Source of the DNA: Halomonas sp. NO4
GTDB taxonomy: Bacteria; Pseudomonadota; Gammaproteobacteria; Pseudomonadales; Halomonadaceae
Direction: 5' to 3'
DNA: 64,000 bases
NCBI RefSeq assembly: GCF_010994375.1
Contig: NZ_WHMA01000010.1
Span: 1 to 64,000, forward strand
The translations under genes were made by a program, and so were the position numbers. A model generated the notes under the pieces. That model worked only from the letters and a program-made list of their open reading frames with translations, was not told the origin of the DNA and searched no databases. This document shows positions 1 to 10,971 of the stretch, piece after piece (within the stretch, counting starts at the first letter, position 1; every line of letters begins with the position of its first letter).

Positions 1-148
1 TTGCCCGTCGCCGGCAGCGGATGCGTACTTTACGGCCTGGGCCGGAGCGACGCAAGGGGTCTTGTAAAAATCTTTCAGGCCAGCTGCTCCGCACCCGGCG
101 GCAGGAATACCCACAGGCTCATCAACCCGGGGGCGCCTGTGGACAAGC
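1..148. other. Window edge, no gene recognised
   Basis: This is the sequence between the left edge and the dld stop codon. The short open frames crossing it resemble no protein I know. On the minus strand, downstream of dld, a weak inverted repeat (CACAGGC / GCCTGTG with a long loop) is visible, but it has no T-tract, so I do not call it a terminator. Confidence 0.3.
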
Positions 149-3013
149 TCAGCCCCCTTGCCGGGGACGGCTGGCTCGCTCCACCAGCGAGAGGATGGAG
201 CGATAGGGAATACCGCCGTGCTGCGCAAGGCCGATCTCGCAGGTCCGCGAGTTGGAGTAGCCGGCATCGCAATCCGCCACCTGCTCGGCCAGGCCGTGGA
301 GCGCCGAGGCGTTGAGCTCCGGGGTCACGAGCCCCTTGTCGCCCGCGAAGCCGCAACAGGTGATCTCGGCGGGCACCACCACCTCGCGGGCACAGGCCCG
401 TGCCAGAGCCACCATGCGCTCACCGAGCCCCATATGGGTGCTGGAGCAGGTGATGTGGACCGCCACCCGCTCGTCGAGCGGAACGAGTTCGAGCCGTGGC
501 AGTAAATGATCATGGGCAAAGCCGACAGGCTCCTGTACCGAGAGACGCTCGTCCAGGCGCGACTGCAGGTGCAGCACGCAGGGGCTGGTATCGCTGATGA
601 TGGGGTAGCGCCCGTTCTCGCTGGCCGCCAACAACTCGTGGTTGAGCTCGCCGGCCTTGCGCGCCGCCTCATCGAACTGACCCTTGGACTGGAAGGCCAT
701 GCCGCAGCACAGCGCGTTGGCCGTTTCCGGCACGATGACCTCGAAGCCGGCACGCTCGAGCAGGGTGAGGACAATTTCCATGACCGAGCGTGTCTCGCCG
801 TCCCCGTGACTGGCGCCGAACACGCGAGTGGCGCAGGAAGGCAGATAGACGACTCGTTCAGTGCCCGTGCTGCGGGTCGATGAGGGCCTCGACAGCACCC
901 GCACTGGCGCGGCCTTGGGCACGCTGGGCTGCCACTGGGGCACGCGATTGCCGCTGAACCGCGTCACGGCACCGCTCATGGCCGCGAGCCCGCGCTCCCC
1001 CAGCACGGCACGACCTGCACCGGCCAGGCGCAATGCGCCTCGCGCCGAGCGTGTGACGGCAGTGAAATGTCGCCCCACGCGATTCGCCAGCCCGGCCCCA
1101 TGGGCAAGCCGCTCATGGCGCATCTCTCGAATCAGGTCGCCGGTATTGATACCCACCGGGCACTGGGTAGCACACAGACCATCGGCCGCGCAGGTCTCGT
1201 CCCCGGCGTAACGGTAATCCCGCCGGAGGCGTTCGAGGCGATCGCCCTCGTCGGCGTCGAGGGCGTCACCCATGGCCTCGAGACGAGCCACCTCGCGGGC
1301 GATGACGATGCGCTGACGGGGCGTCAGGGTCAGGTCCTTCGACGGGCAGACATGCTCGCAGAAGCCGCACTCGATGCACTTGTCGATGACCGGATCGGCG
1401 GCCGGCAAGGGCTTGAGGTTCTCCAGGTGCAGGGTCGGGTTGCGGCTCAGGATCACCTCGGGGTTGAGCAGGTTTTCCGGGTCGAAGAGCGCCTTGATCC
1501 GCCACATCAGCGCATAAGCCTCGGGGCCCCACTCCAGCTCCACGTAGGGCGCCATGTTGCGTCCGGTGCCGTGCTCGGCCTTGAGCGAGCCGCCGTACTC
1601 CACCCCTACCAGCTGGGCCACCTCGTCCATCAGTGCCTGATAGCGCTCGACCTCGCCGGGCTTCTCGAAGCCCTGGGGAAAGACGAAGTGCAGGTTCCCC
1701 TCCAGGGCATGGCCGAAGAGGATGGCGTCGTGATAGCCGTGACGCTGGAAGATGTCGGTGAGCGCGAGCACGCCCTCGTCGAGTCGCTCCACGGGAAAGG
1801 CCACATCCTCGATGATCACCGTGGTACCGACCTCGCGCACCGCACCCACGGCGGGGAAGAGTCCCTTGCGGATCTTCCAGTAGAGCGCATAGGTGGCGGG
1901 GTCACGGGTGAAGGCGACGGGCTCGAGTGTCTCGATGTCGGCCAGCGTCGCCTGCACCGACTCGAGCCGCGCGGCAAGGTCGGCCTCGTCGTTACCGCGC
2001 ACGTCGACCAGCAGCGCCGCCGCGCCTTCCGGCAGAGCGCCAAGTGCCTCGGGCATCCCCGGCTCGTCAGCCACCGAGCGCAGCGCGGCGCGGTCCATCA
2101 GCTCCACGGCCGAGACCGGCACCTGCTTGAGAGCGATGGTGGCGCGGCAGGTGGCAGCCATGTCGGGAAAGAAGGCCAGCGTCGCCGCCTTCTCCGGCTC
2201 GTCCACCACGGTGTCGTAGGTAATCGTGCTGATGAAGCCCAGCGTACCCTCGGAGCCGATCATCAGGTGCTTGAGGATCTCGATGCCGTCGTCGAAGTCC
2301 ACCAGGCTGTTCAATGCATAGCCGGTAGTGTTCTTGAGCCGGTACTTGTGGCGGATCTTGTCGGCAAGCTCAGCATTGTCACGGGTCTCGGCGGCCAGCC
2401 GCTCGAGCCCCTCGACAAGCTCGGCATGGCTGCGCCTGAAGGCCTCGCAGCTGGCCGGATCGGCGGTATCCAGCCGTGTGCCGTCAGCCAGAATCACGCG
2501 GAGGTCGCGCACCGTGCGATAGCTGTTCTGCGCCGTGCCGCAGCACATGCCCGAGGCGTTGTTGGCGGCGATGCCGCCCACCATGCAGCTATTGATCGAG
2601 GCCGGATCGGGGCCGATCTTGCGCCCGTAGGCGGCCAGCAGCTGGTTGGCGCGGGCGCCGATCACCCCGGGCTGCAGGCGGATCGCCCGGCCGCCGTCGA
2701 GGATATCGTGGCCGCGCCAGCCGCGCCCCAGCTGAATCAGCACCGAGTCGGTCACCGCCTGGCCGGAAAGCGAGGTGCCGGCAGCGCGGAAGGTAACCGG
2801 CAGGCGGCGTGCCCGGCACTCGGCGAGCACGACCTGCAGCTCCTCCTCGTCGGCCGGACGCACCACCAGTTGGGGAATCAGGCGATAGAAGCTGGCGTCG
2901 GTGCCGTAGGCCAGAGTGCGCAGCGGGTCGTCGATCAACCGCTCGTCGGGCAATCCGCGCTCGCGCAGGGCCGCTGTCAGCGCGCGCCAGGTCTCGACGG
3001 TCGGGGCACTCAT
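149..3013 (-). CDS. dld: FAD/Fe-S D-lactate dehydrogenase (Dld-II type)
   Basis: This 954-residue protein is predicted to oxidise D-lactate to pyruvate on the inner face of the membrane, passing electrons through flavin and Fe-S centres. The N-terminal half is a PCMH-type FAD domain with RAAGTSLSGQAV near residue 80, followed by an FAD-oxidase C domain. Two 4Fe-4S motifs follow (CIECGFCEHVC near 545, CAADGLCATQC near 607). The C-terminal part is a GlpC/LutA-like CCG domain with CCGM near 766 and TCCGF near 884. The ATG overlaps the lutC stop as ATGA, fixing the start, although the frame stays open a further 239 codons upstream. It is the last gene of the lutABC-dld run. The family also includes glycolate and 2-hydroxyglutarate oxidases, so the substrate is inferred from the neighbours. 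Confidence 0.9.
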   Translation of the reverse strand: MSAPTVETWRALTAALRERGLPDERLIDDPLRTLAYGTDASFYRLIPQLVVRPADEEELQVVLAECRARRLPVTFRAAGTSLSGQAVTDSVLIQLGRGWRGHDILDGGRAIRLQPGVIGARANQLLAAYGRKIGPDPASINSCMVGGIAANNASGMCCGTAQNSYRTVRDLRVILADGTRLDTADPASCEAFRRSHAELVEGLERLAAETRDNAELADKIRHKYRLKNTTGYALNSLVDFDDGIEILKHLMIGSEGTLGFISTITYDTVVDEPEKAATLAFFPDMAATCRATIALKQVPVSAVELMDRAALRSVADEPGMPEALGALPEGAAALLVDVRGNDEADLAARLESVQATLADIETLEPVAFTRDPATYALYWKIRKGLFPAVGAVREVGTTVIIEDVAFPVERLDEGVLALTDIFQRHGYHDAILFGHALEGNLHFVFPQGFEKPGEVERYQALMDEVAQLVGVEYGGSLKAEHGTGRNMAPYVELEWGPEAYALMWRIKALFDPENLLNPEVILSRNPTLHLENLKPLPAADPVIDKCIECGFCEHVCPSKDLTLTPRQRIVIAREVARLEAMGDALDADEGDRLERLRRDYRYAGDETCAADGLCATQCPVGINTGDLIREMRHERLAHGAGLANRVGRHFTAVTRSARGALRLAGAGRAVLGERGLAAMSGAVTRFSGNRVPQWQPSVPKAAPVRVLSRPSSTRSTGTERVVYLPSCATRVFGASHGDGETRSVMEIVLTLLERAGFEVIVPETANALCCGMAFQSKGQFDEAARKAGELNHELLAASENGRYPIISDTSPCVLHLQSRLDERLSVQEPVGFAHDHLLPRLELVPLDERVAVHITCSSTHMGLGERMVALARACAREVVVPAEITCCGFAGDKGLVTPELNASALHGLAEQVADCDAGYSNSRTCEIGLAQHGGIPYRSILSLVERASRPRQGG

Positions 3014-3678
3014 TCGACCTCCTCGGCATGGCGCACCAGCACCACCAGCTCGCGGGGACCGTGAACGCCGTAGGCCAGGGTCTGCTCGATATCGGCGGTC
3101 TTGCTGGGCCCGGAAATGAGCAGGGCGTTGGTGGGCATGCCGCCGGCCCAGCCGTGGGCCTCGACCACGTCGAAGAAGGTGTCCTCGAGGGTCTCGGCGT
3201 CCAGCACGGCGATGTGGATCGGCGGCACCAGGCTGAGCCGCCGCGGCTCGTCCGGCGTGGGCCAGAGCCACAGGCTGCCGGTCTCGGCGATGGCCCCGCG
3301 GGTGGAGGTCAGCCCGGCCTCCAGGCTGTCGAACTGCTCGCGCTGCCAGCCCTCGATGTCGCGGTCGGCATCGACCAGCTCGACCTCGGCATCGGCCAGG
3401 GCCGCGCGCGCCTCGGCCGCCACCGGATGCTCGCGCCCCAGCCCCAGGCGACGAACCCCCTTGTCGGCGAGCACCTTGGCCAGCGCCTGGGTCCAGTCTG
3501 CCTGCGCAGTGTGGATCACCTCGCCGTGGACCGAGGTGATCCACCGCTCGAAGCGCGCGAGGCGCTCGGCCGGGCTCCAGCCGCGGTTCGTCACCACCGA
3601 AAAGTCGCTCTCGGGCGCGCTCAGAGGGCCGTCCGCCCGCTCGCGCAGGCGCTTCAAAATGGCGTCGCGGGCACTCAT
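3010..3678 (-). CDS. lutC: L-lactate utilization protein LutC (LUD domain)
   Basis: This 222-residue LUD-domain protein is the small subunit of the LutABC Fe-S complex that oxidises L-lactate to pyruvate. The sequence has the LutC pattern, with an internal GLTSTRGAIAETGSLWLWP-type segment and a C-terminal LLISGPSKTADIEQTLAYG stretch before a G-P-R-E tail, and the length is usual for LutC. The ATG overlaps the end of lutB by four bases, and its stop overlaps the dld start the same way, so translation is probably coupled along the operon. A longer in-frame extension into lutB is rejected because of this ATGA junction. Confidence 0.93.
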   Translation of the reverse strand: MSARDAILKRLRERADGPLSAPESDFSVVTNRGWSPAERLARFERWITSVHGEVIHTAQADWTQALAKVLADKGVRRLGLGREHPVAAEARAALADAEVELVDADRDIEGWQREQFDSLEAGLTSTRGAIAETGSLWLWPTPDEPRRLSLVPPIHIAVLDAETLEDTFFDVVEAHGWAGGMPTNALLISGPSKTADIEQTLAYGVHGPRELVVLVRHAEEVE

Positions 3679-5114
3679 GAGCGCTCCTCCCCGTCGGGCT
3701 TTCGAGTCTGGTGGCGCTTGACCAGCGCATGCAACGAGGTCTTGGCCGGCTTGGGTGCGCTGCGATACTCCGTCCAGGGGCCGAGCCGAGTCGGCAGCAG
3801 CGCCTCGAGCTTGCCGGCCAGTGCCGTGCTGCCCCGCCAGGCCCTTGGGTGGGTGGCGAGCCACTGGAAACCCTTCCAGGCGGCGACCTCCTTCATCGAG
3901 CGCTTGATGCCGGCGCCGGGCACGTTGCCGCGCCCCTCGCCCACCGACTCGCGGCGCAGACGCACCAGCAGATCGGGAATGGGGATCTTCACCGGGCACA
4001 CCTCGCCGCAGGCCCCGCACAGGCTGGAGGCGGTGGGCAGGTCCCTGGTCTCCTCCAGCCCCATCATGTGCGGCATCAGGATGCTGCCGATGGGGCCGGG
4101 ATAGGTGGTGCCGTAGGTGTGACCACCGACCCGGGTGTAGACCGGGCAGTGGTTCATGCAGGCGCCGCAGCGGATGCAGCGCAGGGTGTCGAGCAGCTCG
4201 TCGTCCTGGTAGATGGCCGAGCGCCCGCTATCGACCAGCACCAGATGGACCTCCTCGGGCCCGTCATGCTCATCCGGCTGTCGCGGCCCCGAGATCATGT
4301 TGAAGTAGGTGGTGACATGCTGGCCGGTGGCCGAGCGGGTCAGCAGGGCATAGAGGGGCGGCACGTCGCGCAGGTGCTCGACCACCTTCTCGATGCCGGT
4401 CACGGCGATGTGCACCGGCGGCACCGTGGTGGTCATGCGCCCGTTGCCCTCGTTCTCGACGAGGCACAGCGTGCCGGTCTCGGCCACTGCGAAGTTGACC
4501 CCGGAGATGCCCACGTCGGCGGCCATGAAGCGCTCGCGCAGCTGGCTGCGGGCCGCCGCCGTCATGTAGTCCACGTCACGGGAGCGCTCAGTGCCGGTCT
4601 TGTCGTGGAGGATCTCGGAAATCTCGTCGGTGTTGAGATGGATTGCCGGCATGATGATGTGCGAAGGCGTCTGCTCGTTGAGCTGCACCAGGTACTCGCC
4701 AAGATCCGACTCCAGCGCCTCGATGCCCGCCTTCTCCAGATGAGCATTGAGGTGCATCTCCTCGGAGACCATCGACTTGCCCTTGATCACCGAGGTGGCG
4801 TCATGGGACTGGCAGATCTCGCGGACAATGCGGCACGCCTCGTCGCCGTTCTCGGCCCAGTGCACCCGGATGCCGTTGGCCTGGCAGTTGGCCTCGAGCT
4901 GCTCGAGCAGGTCGGGGAGCCTGGCCAAAGCCCGCAAGCGGATGTTGGCGCCGAGCTCGCGTAGCGTCTCCAGGTCCCAGTCGCTGAAGACGTCGCTGCG
5001 CTTGCTCATCAGGCCGTCCATCGCCTTGCGGAAGTTGGCGCGGATCTGCGGGTTGCCCAGGGCATCGTGGGCCTGGCGGTGGAACTCGCGGGGGGTGAAA
5101 GTCTCGACGCTCAT
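3675..5114 (-). CDS. lutB: L-lactate utilization iron-sulfur protein LutB
   Basis: This 479-residue protein is the LutB subunit of the L-lactate oxidation complex. It has an N-terminal LUD domain and two ferredoxin-like 4Fe-4S motifs, CIRCGACMNHCP near residue 311 and CGACGEVCPVKIP near residue 365. It is expected to relay electrons between LutC and the CCG protein LutA. I chose the ATG that overlaps the lutA stop (ATGA) over an in-frame start five codons upstream. Both junctions in this operon are four-base overlaps, as expected for subunits made in fixed ratio. Confidence 0.94.
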   Translation of the reverse strand: MSVETFTPREFHRQAHDALGNPQIRANFRKAMDGLMSKRSDVFSDWDLETLRELGANIRLRALARLPDLLEQLEANCQANGIRVHWAENGDEACRIVREICQSHDATSVIKGKSMVSEEMHLNAHLEKAGIEALESDLGEYLVQLNEQTPSHIIMPAIHLNTDEISEILHDKTGTERSRDVDYMTAAARSQLRERFMAADVGISGVNFAVAETGTLCLVENEGNGRMTTTVPPVHIAVTGIEKVVEHLRDVPPLYALLTRSATGQHVTTYFNMISGPRQPDEHDGPEEVHLVLVDSGRSAIYQDDELLDTLRCIRCGACMNHCPVYTRVGGHTYGTTYPGPIGSILMPHMMGLEETRDLPTASSLCGACGEVCPVKIPIPDLLVRLRRESVGEGRGNVPGAGIKRSMKEVAAWKGFQWLATHPRAWRGSTALAGKLEALLPTRLGPWTEYRSAPKPAKTSLHALVKRHQTRKPDGEERS

Positions 5115-5866
5115 GAGGTCCTCCGCCACAGGTAGCTGGCGATGTGCTCGCCGGTCACTGCCTTCTTCTGGTGTTCAAAGCGCCCGGCGATGTTCATCAG
5201 GCAGCCGCAGTCGGAGGTCACGAAATGCTCGGCCCCCGTGGCCTCGATGGCCTGGGTCTTGTCCTCGACCATGGCCGCCGAGACCTCGGGATGGCGCACC
5301 GCGAAGGTACCGCCGAAGCCGCAGCATTCGCTGGCCCGCGCCTGCTCGACCAGTGTCACCTGCCCCAGCTTGGCAAGCAGCGCCGGCCCCGTCTCGGCCA
5401 GTCCCATTTCGCGCCGCGCGCTGCACGAGGTGTGCATGGCGACCGTCTCGGGCTCGCCGCGATCCACGAGCTGCAGGTGGCAGACATGGACCAGAAACTC
5501 GGTGAGCTCGAAGACGCGCCCCGCCACCTCGTTGGCCTGGTCCTCGCGGTCGCTGCCGGCGAACAGCTGCGGATAGTGGGTGCGCATCATGCCGCCGCAA
5601 GAGCCGGAGGGCACGACGATCGGCCAGGGCTCGGGAAAGAGCGCGAGCTGGGCCGCCGCCACGGCCCGCGCCTCGTCCTGGTAGCCGGAGGTGTAGGCCG
5701 GCTGACCGCAGCACGTCTGGTCCGCGGGGAACACCACCTCGATGCCCTCGCGCTCGAGCAGGCGAATGCCGTCCAGCCCCGCCTCGGGATAGAAGAGGTC
5801 GATCAGGCAGGTGCCGAAGAAGTACACCCGCTCGGGCTTGGCGGGATAGCATTTGACTGGCGTCAT
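5111..5866 (-). CDS. lutA: L-lactate utilization protein LutA (CCG domain)
   Basis: This 251-residue protein carries two cysteine-rich CCG repeats: FFGTCLIDLFYP and TCCGQPAY in the first half, TSCSARREMG and CCGFGGTF in the second. These ligate the unusual 4Fe-4S cluster seen in LutA/GlpC/HdrB proteins. It is the first gene of the lutABC-dld operon and starts about 70 bases downstream of a palindrome that matches the FadR/LldR operator pattern. Together with LutB and LutC it should oxidise L-lactate to pyruvate. No lactate permease is encoded alongside, so uptake must depend on a gene outside the window or on a transporter not obviously linked. Confidence 0.93.
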   Translation of the reverse strand: MTPVKCYPAKPERVYFFGTCLIDLFYPEAGLDGIRLLEREGIEVVFPADQTCCGQPAYTSGYQDEARAVAAAQLALFPEPWPIVVPSGSCGGMMRTHYPQLFAGSDREDQANEVAGRVFELTEFLVHVCHLQLVDRGEPETVAMHTSCSARREMGLAETGPALLAKLGQVTLVEQARASECCGFGGTFAVRHPEVSAAMVEDKTQAIEATGAEHFVTSDCGCLMNIAGRFEHQKKAVTGEHIASYLWRRTS

Positions 5867-5936
5867 CGGTCAACCCTCTACGATGGCCCCACTGGCGTCG
5901 TCCGGCCACGGTGGCGTGGTTGTCATTTTGGCGGAA

Positions 5937-5953
5937 AATTGGTAAAACCAATT
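5937..5953. promoter_or_regulatory. LldR-type operator A upstream of lutA
   Basis: The palindrome AATTGGT-AAA-ACCAATT has perfect 7-bp arms and a 3-bp spacer. It fits the FadR/LldR subfamily pattern TNGTNNNACNA (here TGGTAAAACCA). It lies 71-87 bases upstream of the lutA start, where it could cover the lutA promoter. I infer repression in the absence of lactate by the adjacent GntR protein. Confidence 0.75.
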
Positions 5954-6135
5954 GACCAACAAGAGTGTGTGAACCTTAGGGGGCGACCTGCACCCTGTCA
6001 AACCGGCGAGCGGCTTTTGCGGCGCAGACAGCCCTAGACTTTGGTCTAATCTGTTCAGGGAAGACAGCAGCCGATTGATTTATGGTCGCTTTCGGCACCG
6101 AAGCCGGCATTGCAGCCCCCCGCCAAGCCAGGCAC

Positions 6136-6152
6136 TATTGGTATGACCAATT
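6136..6152. promoter_or_regulatory. LldR-type operator B upstream of lldR
   Basis: TATTGGT-ATG-ACCAATT is nearly identical to operator A: 6-bp perfect arms ATTGGT/ACCAAT around a 3-bp spacer, with one outer mismatch. It ends 22 bases before the regulator ATG, which suggests autoregulation, and looping with operator A about 200 bp away is possible. Its position inside the longer open frame argues that the regulator really starts at 6175. Confidence 0.7.
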
Positions 6153-6174
6153 AGGCACACTGCGGGAAGCACGC

Positions 6175-6948
6175 ATGACCTACCAAGCCCTCCGTCAGCC
6201 CCGGCTGGCCGACGTCATCACCGAACGCCTCGAGGCCATGATCCTCGAGGGTAGCCTCAAGCCGGGGCAGCGCCTGCCGCCGGAGCGCGAGCTGGCCGAG
6301 CGCTTCGGCGTTTCGCGGCCTTCGCTGCGCGAGGCGATCCAGAAGCTCGCCGCCCGCGGCCTGCTGACCAGCCGCCAGGGCGGCGGCACCTTCGTCACCC
6401 AGGAGCTCAACAGCGGCTACAGCGACCCCCTGCTGGACATGCTCGCGCGCCACCAGGAGTTCCACCTCGACCTGCTGGAGTTCCGCGACGCCATGGAGGG
6501 CCTCTCCGCCTACTATGCGGCGCTGCGCTCCACGCCTGCCGACAAGGCGATGCTGATCAAGCGCTACGAGGAGCTGGAGGCGAGCTTCGCCGGCCGCGAC
6601 CCGGAGCTCGAGGCCAAGGCCGATGCCGCCTTCCACCTGGCCATCGCCGAGGCGGCCCACAACGTCCTGCTGTTGCACACCATCCGTGGCATCTTCCATC
6701 TGCTCGAACGCAGTATCGTCGAAAACTTAGCGCATCTGTTCGAGAAACCCCAGTCGCGGCCGCTGCTCATGAAACAGCACCGCGCCCTGCTCGACGCCAT
6801 CCTCGAGGGGCGCGCCGAGGACGCCCGCGCGCGCTCCCACGAGCACCTGGTGTTCGTCGAGGAGGGCCTGCTGGAGATGGAACGCGCCGAGACCCGCGCT
6901 CAGCGTGCCCTGCGCCGCGCCCAGGCTCTGCCCGAACAGCAGCTGTGA
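6175..6948 (+). CDS. lldR: GntR-family lactate regulator (LldR-like)
   Basis: This 257-residue FadR-subfamily transcription factor has a winged helix at residues 10-75 with ELAERFGVSRPSLREAIQKL, then an all-helical FCD ligand-binding domain containing the metal-binding histidines expected of LldR proteins. Divergent placement beside lutABC-dld and two matching palindromes support a role as the lactate-responsive repressor/activator. I chose the start MTYQALRQPRLAD because homologues begin just before the winged helix and because the upstream 31 codons contain operator B. The dctB gene begins seven bases after the stop, so lldR and dctBD may be partly co-transcribed. Confidence 0.85.
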   Translation: MTYQALRQPRLADVITERLEAMILEGSLKPGQRLPPERELAERFGVSRPSLREAIQKLAARGLLTSRQGGGTFVTQELNSGYSDPLLDMLARHQEFHLDLLEFRDAMEGLSAYYAALRSTPADKAMLIKRYEELEASFAGRDPELEAKADAAFHLAIAEAAHNVLLLHTIRGIFHLLERSIVENLAHLFEKPQSRPLLMKQHRALLDAILEGRAEDARARSHEHLVFVEEGLLEMERAETRAQRALRRAQALPEQQL

Positions 6949-6955
6949 GGGCCCC

Positions 6956-8870
6956 GTGAACCGCGCCCCCCTCCGCCCCTCACGCATGCCCCGAGCGCTG
7001 CGCCGCGCCCTGCTGGTGCTGCTGCCGCTGGGGCTCGCCGTCAGCGTCTGGCAGGCCGCCGAGATCGCCCGCGAGCAGGCCCTGGAAAGCCTGGCCCGCG
7101 AGGCCGAGAACGAGCTGCGCCTCTCCGCCACCGGCCTGGAGGGCCACCTCACCCGGCACGACTACCTGCCCCAGCTGCTCGCCTCGCGAGAGATGGTCCA
7201 GCGCTTTCTCACCAAGCGCGGCGAACAGGACCCCATGCCGCTGAACCTGCTGCTCGACCGTTTCCGCGCCACCGCCGATGTCTCCGACGTCTACCTGATC
7301 GACCGCCACGGCGACACTCTGGCGGCCAGCAACTGGCACCGCCCCAACACCTTCATCGGCCAGAACTACGCCTTTCGCAGCTACTATCAGGACGCCATTG
7401 CCGGAAACCGCGGTCGCTTCTTCGGGCTGGGCGTGCAGTCGCGCGAGCGCGGCTACTACTTCTCCGCCCCAGTATGGCTCGACGAGACCGCGCCCAACGC
7501 CCGCCCCGACGGCGTCATGGTGATCAAGGTGCTGCTCGACAGCGTCGAGGCGAGCTGGGCCGAGCAGGATGCCGAGCTACTGGTCACCGACCGCGACGAC
7601 ATCATCTTCATGGCCAGCCAGCCGGAGCTGCGCCTGGCCGCCCTGCATCCGCTCTCCGAGGACGAACGTCAGGCGCTGCTGGCCACCCGCCGCTACGCCG
7701 ACGAACCCCTCGCCCCCTCGGGCATCGAGGTACTGGAAAGGCGAGGCGACCGCAGCGAGCTGGTGCGCTTCGCCCACGGCCCCCTCGAGCAGGGCAGCTA
7801 CCTGCGCCTGTCGCGCCCCATGCCCGCCTTCGACTGGGAGATGCACATCCTCAAGCCGCTGGCCCCGGTGCACCAGGCGCAGTGGCTCGCCGCCCTGCTC
7901 GCCGGCGGCTTCTACGGCGTGGTGGTGCTGACCGGCGGCGTGGGCTGGCAGCGCCTGCGCCTGCGCCGCGAACGCGAGCAGTTCGCGGCGCGCGAGCGCG
8001 ACACCCTGGCCCATGCCCGCGACCAGCTGGAACGCAACGTCGAGCGGCGCACCCGCGACCTGGTGGAGACCAACCGGCGTCTCTCCGGCGAGATCGAGGA
8101 GCGCCGCCGCGCCGAGGAGAACCTGCGCCGGACCCAGGACGAACTCGTCCAGGCCGCCAAGTTGGCCGTGCTCGGCCAGCTCGCCGCCGGCATCAATCAC
8201 GAGCTCAACCAGCCGCTGGCGGCCATCCGCGCCTACGCCGAGAACGCCCGGGCCTTTCTGGCCCGCAGCCGTGCCGAGGCCGCCGACGCCAATCTCGCCC
8301 AGGTGATCGAGCTCACCGAGCGCATGGCCGAGATCAGCGCCCAGCTACGCCAGTTCTCGCGCAAGAGCAGCGACAATCTCACCGCGGTCTCGGTGTCCGC
8401 CTGCTTCGACTACGCCCTGCGCCTCTACCAGGCGCGGCTGCGCGGTGCCGGCGTCGAGGTGGCGCGCCACTGGCCAGCCCAGGAGGCATGGGTGCATGCC
8501 GATCTGGTGCGCCTCGAACAGGTGCTGGTCAACCTCATCGGCAACGCCCTGCAGGCCATGAGCGACACGCCCGAACCGCGCCTGCTGCTGACCATCGAGC
8601 CCGACGAGGCAGAAGTCGCCATCGGCGTGGCCGACACCGGGCCGGGCATCGCCGAAGCGCACCTCGCGCGCATCTTCGAGCCTTTCTTCACCACCAAGGC
8701 GCCGGGTAGCGGCCTGGGCCTGGGGCTGTCGATCTCGTCGCGCATCGTCGACGACCTGGGCGGCCGCCTCACCGCCGTCAACCGGCCTGGCGGCGGCGCC
8801 TGCTTCACCGTTATCCTGCCCCGCGCCCAGGCCCCTGCCGCCTCGTCACCCTCCCAGGAGCAGTCCAGCC

Positions 8871-8878
<8 letters not shown>
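6956..8878 (+). CDS. dctB: DctB-type sensor histidine kinase
   Basis: This is a membrane sensor kinase of about 640 residues. TM1 is near residues 17-36 (ALLVLLPLGLAVSVW). A double-Cache periplasmic domain follows to about residue 300, then TM2 near 308-330, a charged coiled coil, a HisKA box with GINHELNQPLAAIRAYAEN around the phosphorylated His near residue 414, and a C-terminal HATPase with GPGIAEAHLARIFEPFFTTK. This is the architecture of DctB, which senses C4-dicarboxylates. The GTG at 6956 has GAGG five bases upstream, while an ATG at 6986 is possible but lacks a ribosome-binding site. It overlaps dctD by eight bases. The true ligand is unknown: other carboxylates use DctB-like kinases. 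Confidence 0.87.
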
Positions 8879-10228
<1,350 letters not shown>

Positions 10229-10253
<25 letters not shown>

Positions 10254-10900
10254 GCCACCAGCCCCAGCAGCGGCCCCCAGGGCGGCAGCCAGGGCAGCAG
10301 GTTGGCCGCGGCCAGCAGCATCGCCAGCGAATTGCCCGGCGCGCGCCAGTCGAAGGGCTTGAGGGCGGTGCCGAAGGAACGCTTGAGGCGCGCCCCGGTG
10401 AGGTCCACGCTGAACAGCTCATCGAGCAGCAGATGAATGACGAAGCCCAGGCCGAGCGCCACCCCGTGGGCCCAGGCCAGGTGGTCGGGCTGGGCGAAGA
10501 GCCGATGGCTCAGCGCCGCACAGCCCAGGCCGCACAGCGCCGCCGCCAGCAGCGAGTGCCACAGGCCGCGGTGCACGGTGAAGCGGGCGAAGAGCGCCCC
10601 AGCCAGGTAGCGCACGCCCACATAGAGCGTCCCGCAGGCCAGCAGCAGGCTGCCGGTGGCCAGATGCCCCTGCAGCAGCAGGGCGCCGGCCACCACCGCC
10701 GGCACGGCGAGCAGGTTGAAGATCAGGCGGATCGCCCTGGAGCTGTCGGCATCGATGTCGGGCAGGATGCCGCCGAAGGTCACCAGCGCCAGCACCGGCA
10801 GGCTCTCCACGGCGCTCCACAGGCCGGCCTGCCAGCCGCCGTGGGCGATCACGGCACCGCCGGCGGCGGCCACGCCGAGATGGGTGCGAAAGTCGGCCAT
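10229..10900 (-). CDS. YdjM-like inner-membrane metal-dependent hydrolase
   Basis: This 223-residue multi-pass membrane protein matches the YdjM/DUF457 family (putative membrane-bound metal-dependent hydrolases). Visible signatures are GGILPDIDADSS near residue 43, FTVHRGLWHSLLAA near 106 with conserved His residues, and a late HLLLDELFSVDLTG, which together would form the metal site. Several hydrophobic segments lie between them. Its 3' end overlaps the convergent dctD by 25 bases, so the two transcripts run into each other. The biological substrate of the family is not established, and in E. coli ydjM is an SOS gene, though I see no LexA box here. Confidence 0.8.
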
Positions 10901-10971
10901 GCCGGGACGGGCCCTCGATACCTGGATAAATCACCAGATTATCGCCCGCCCCGGCAATCAAAAACAATGCG

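Larger units (their letters stand above)
5867..6174. other. Divergent lutA/lldR intergenic region
   Basis: This 308-base region separates the divergent lactate operon and its regulator. It contains two FadR/LldR-type palindromes (listed separately) and a small inverted repeat TAGAC-TTTG-GTCTA at 6035-6048, whose right part (TCTAAT, 6045-6050) could serve as a -10 for lldR. No further coding sequence is supported. The frame in front of lldR is open from 6082, but it runs through operator B and lacks a ribosome-binding site. Confidence 0.5.

Noticed and set aside
3014..3730. N-terminal extension of dld by 239 residues in the same open frame
   Set aside because: The ATGA overlap at 3010-3013 and the FAD-domain homology start fix the true start. 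The extension overlaps lutC and reads as Arg/Gly-rich low complexity.
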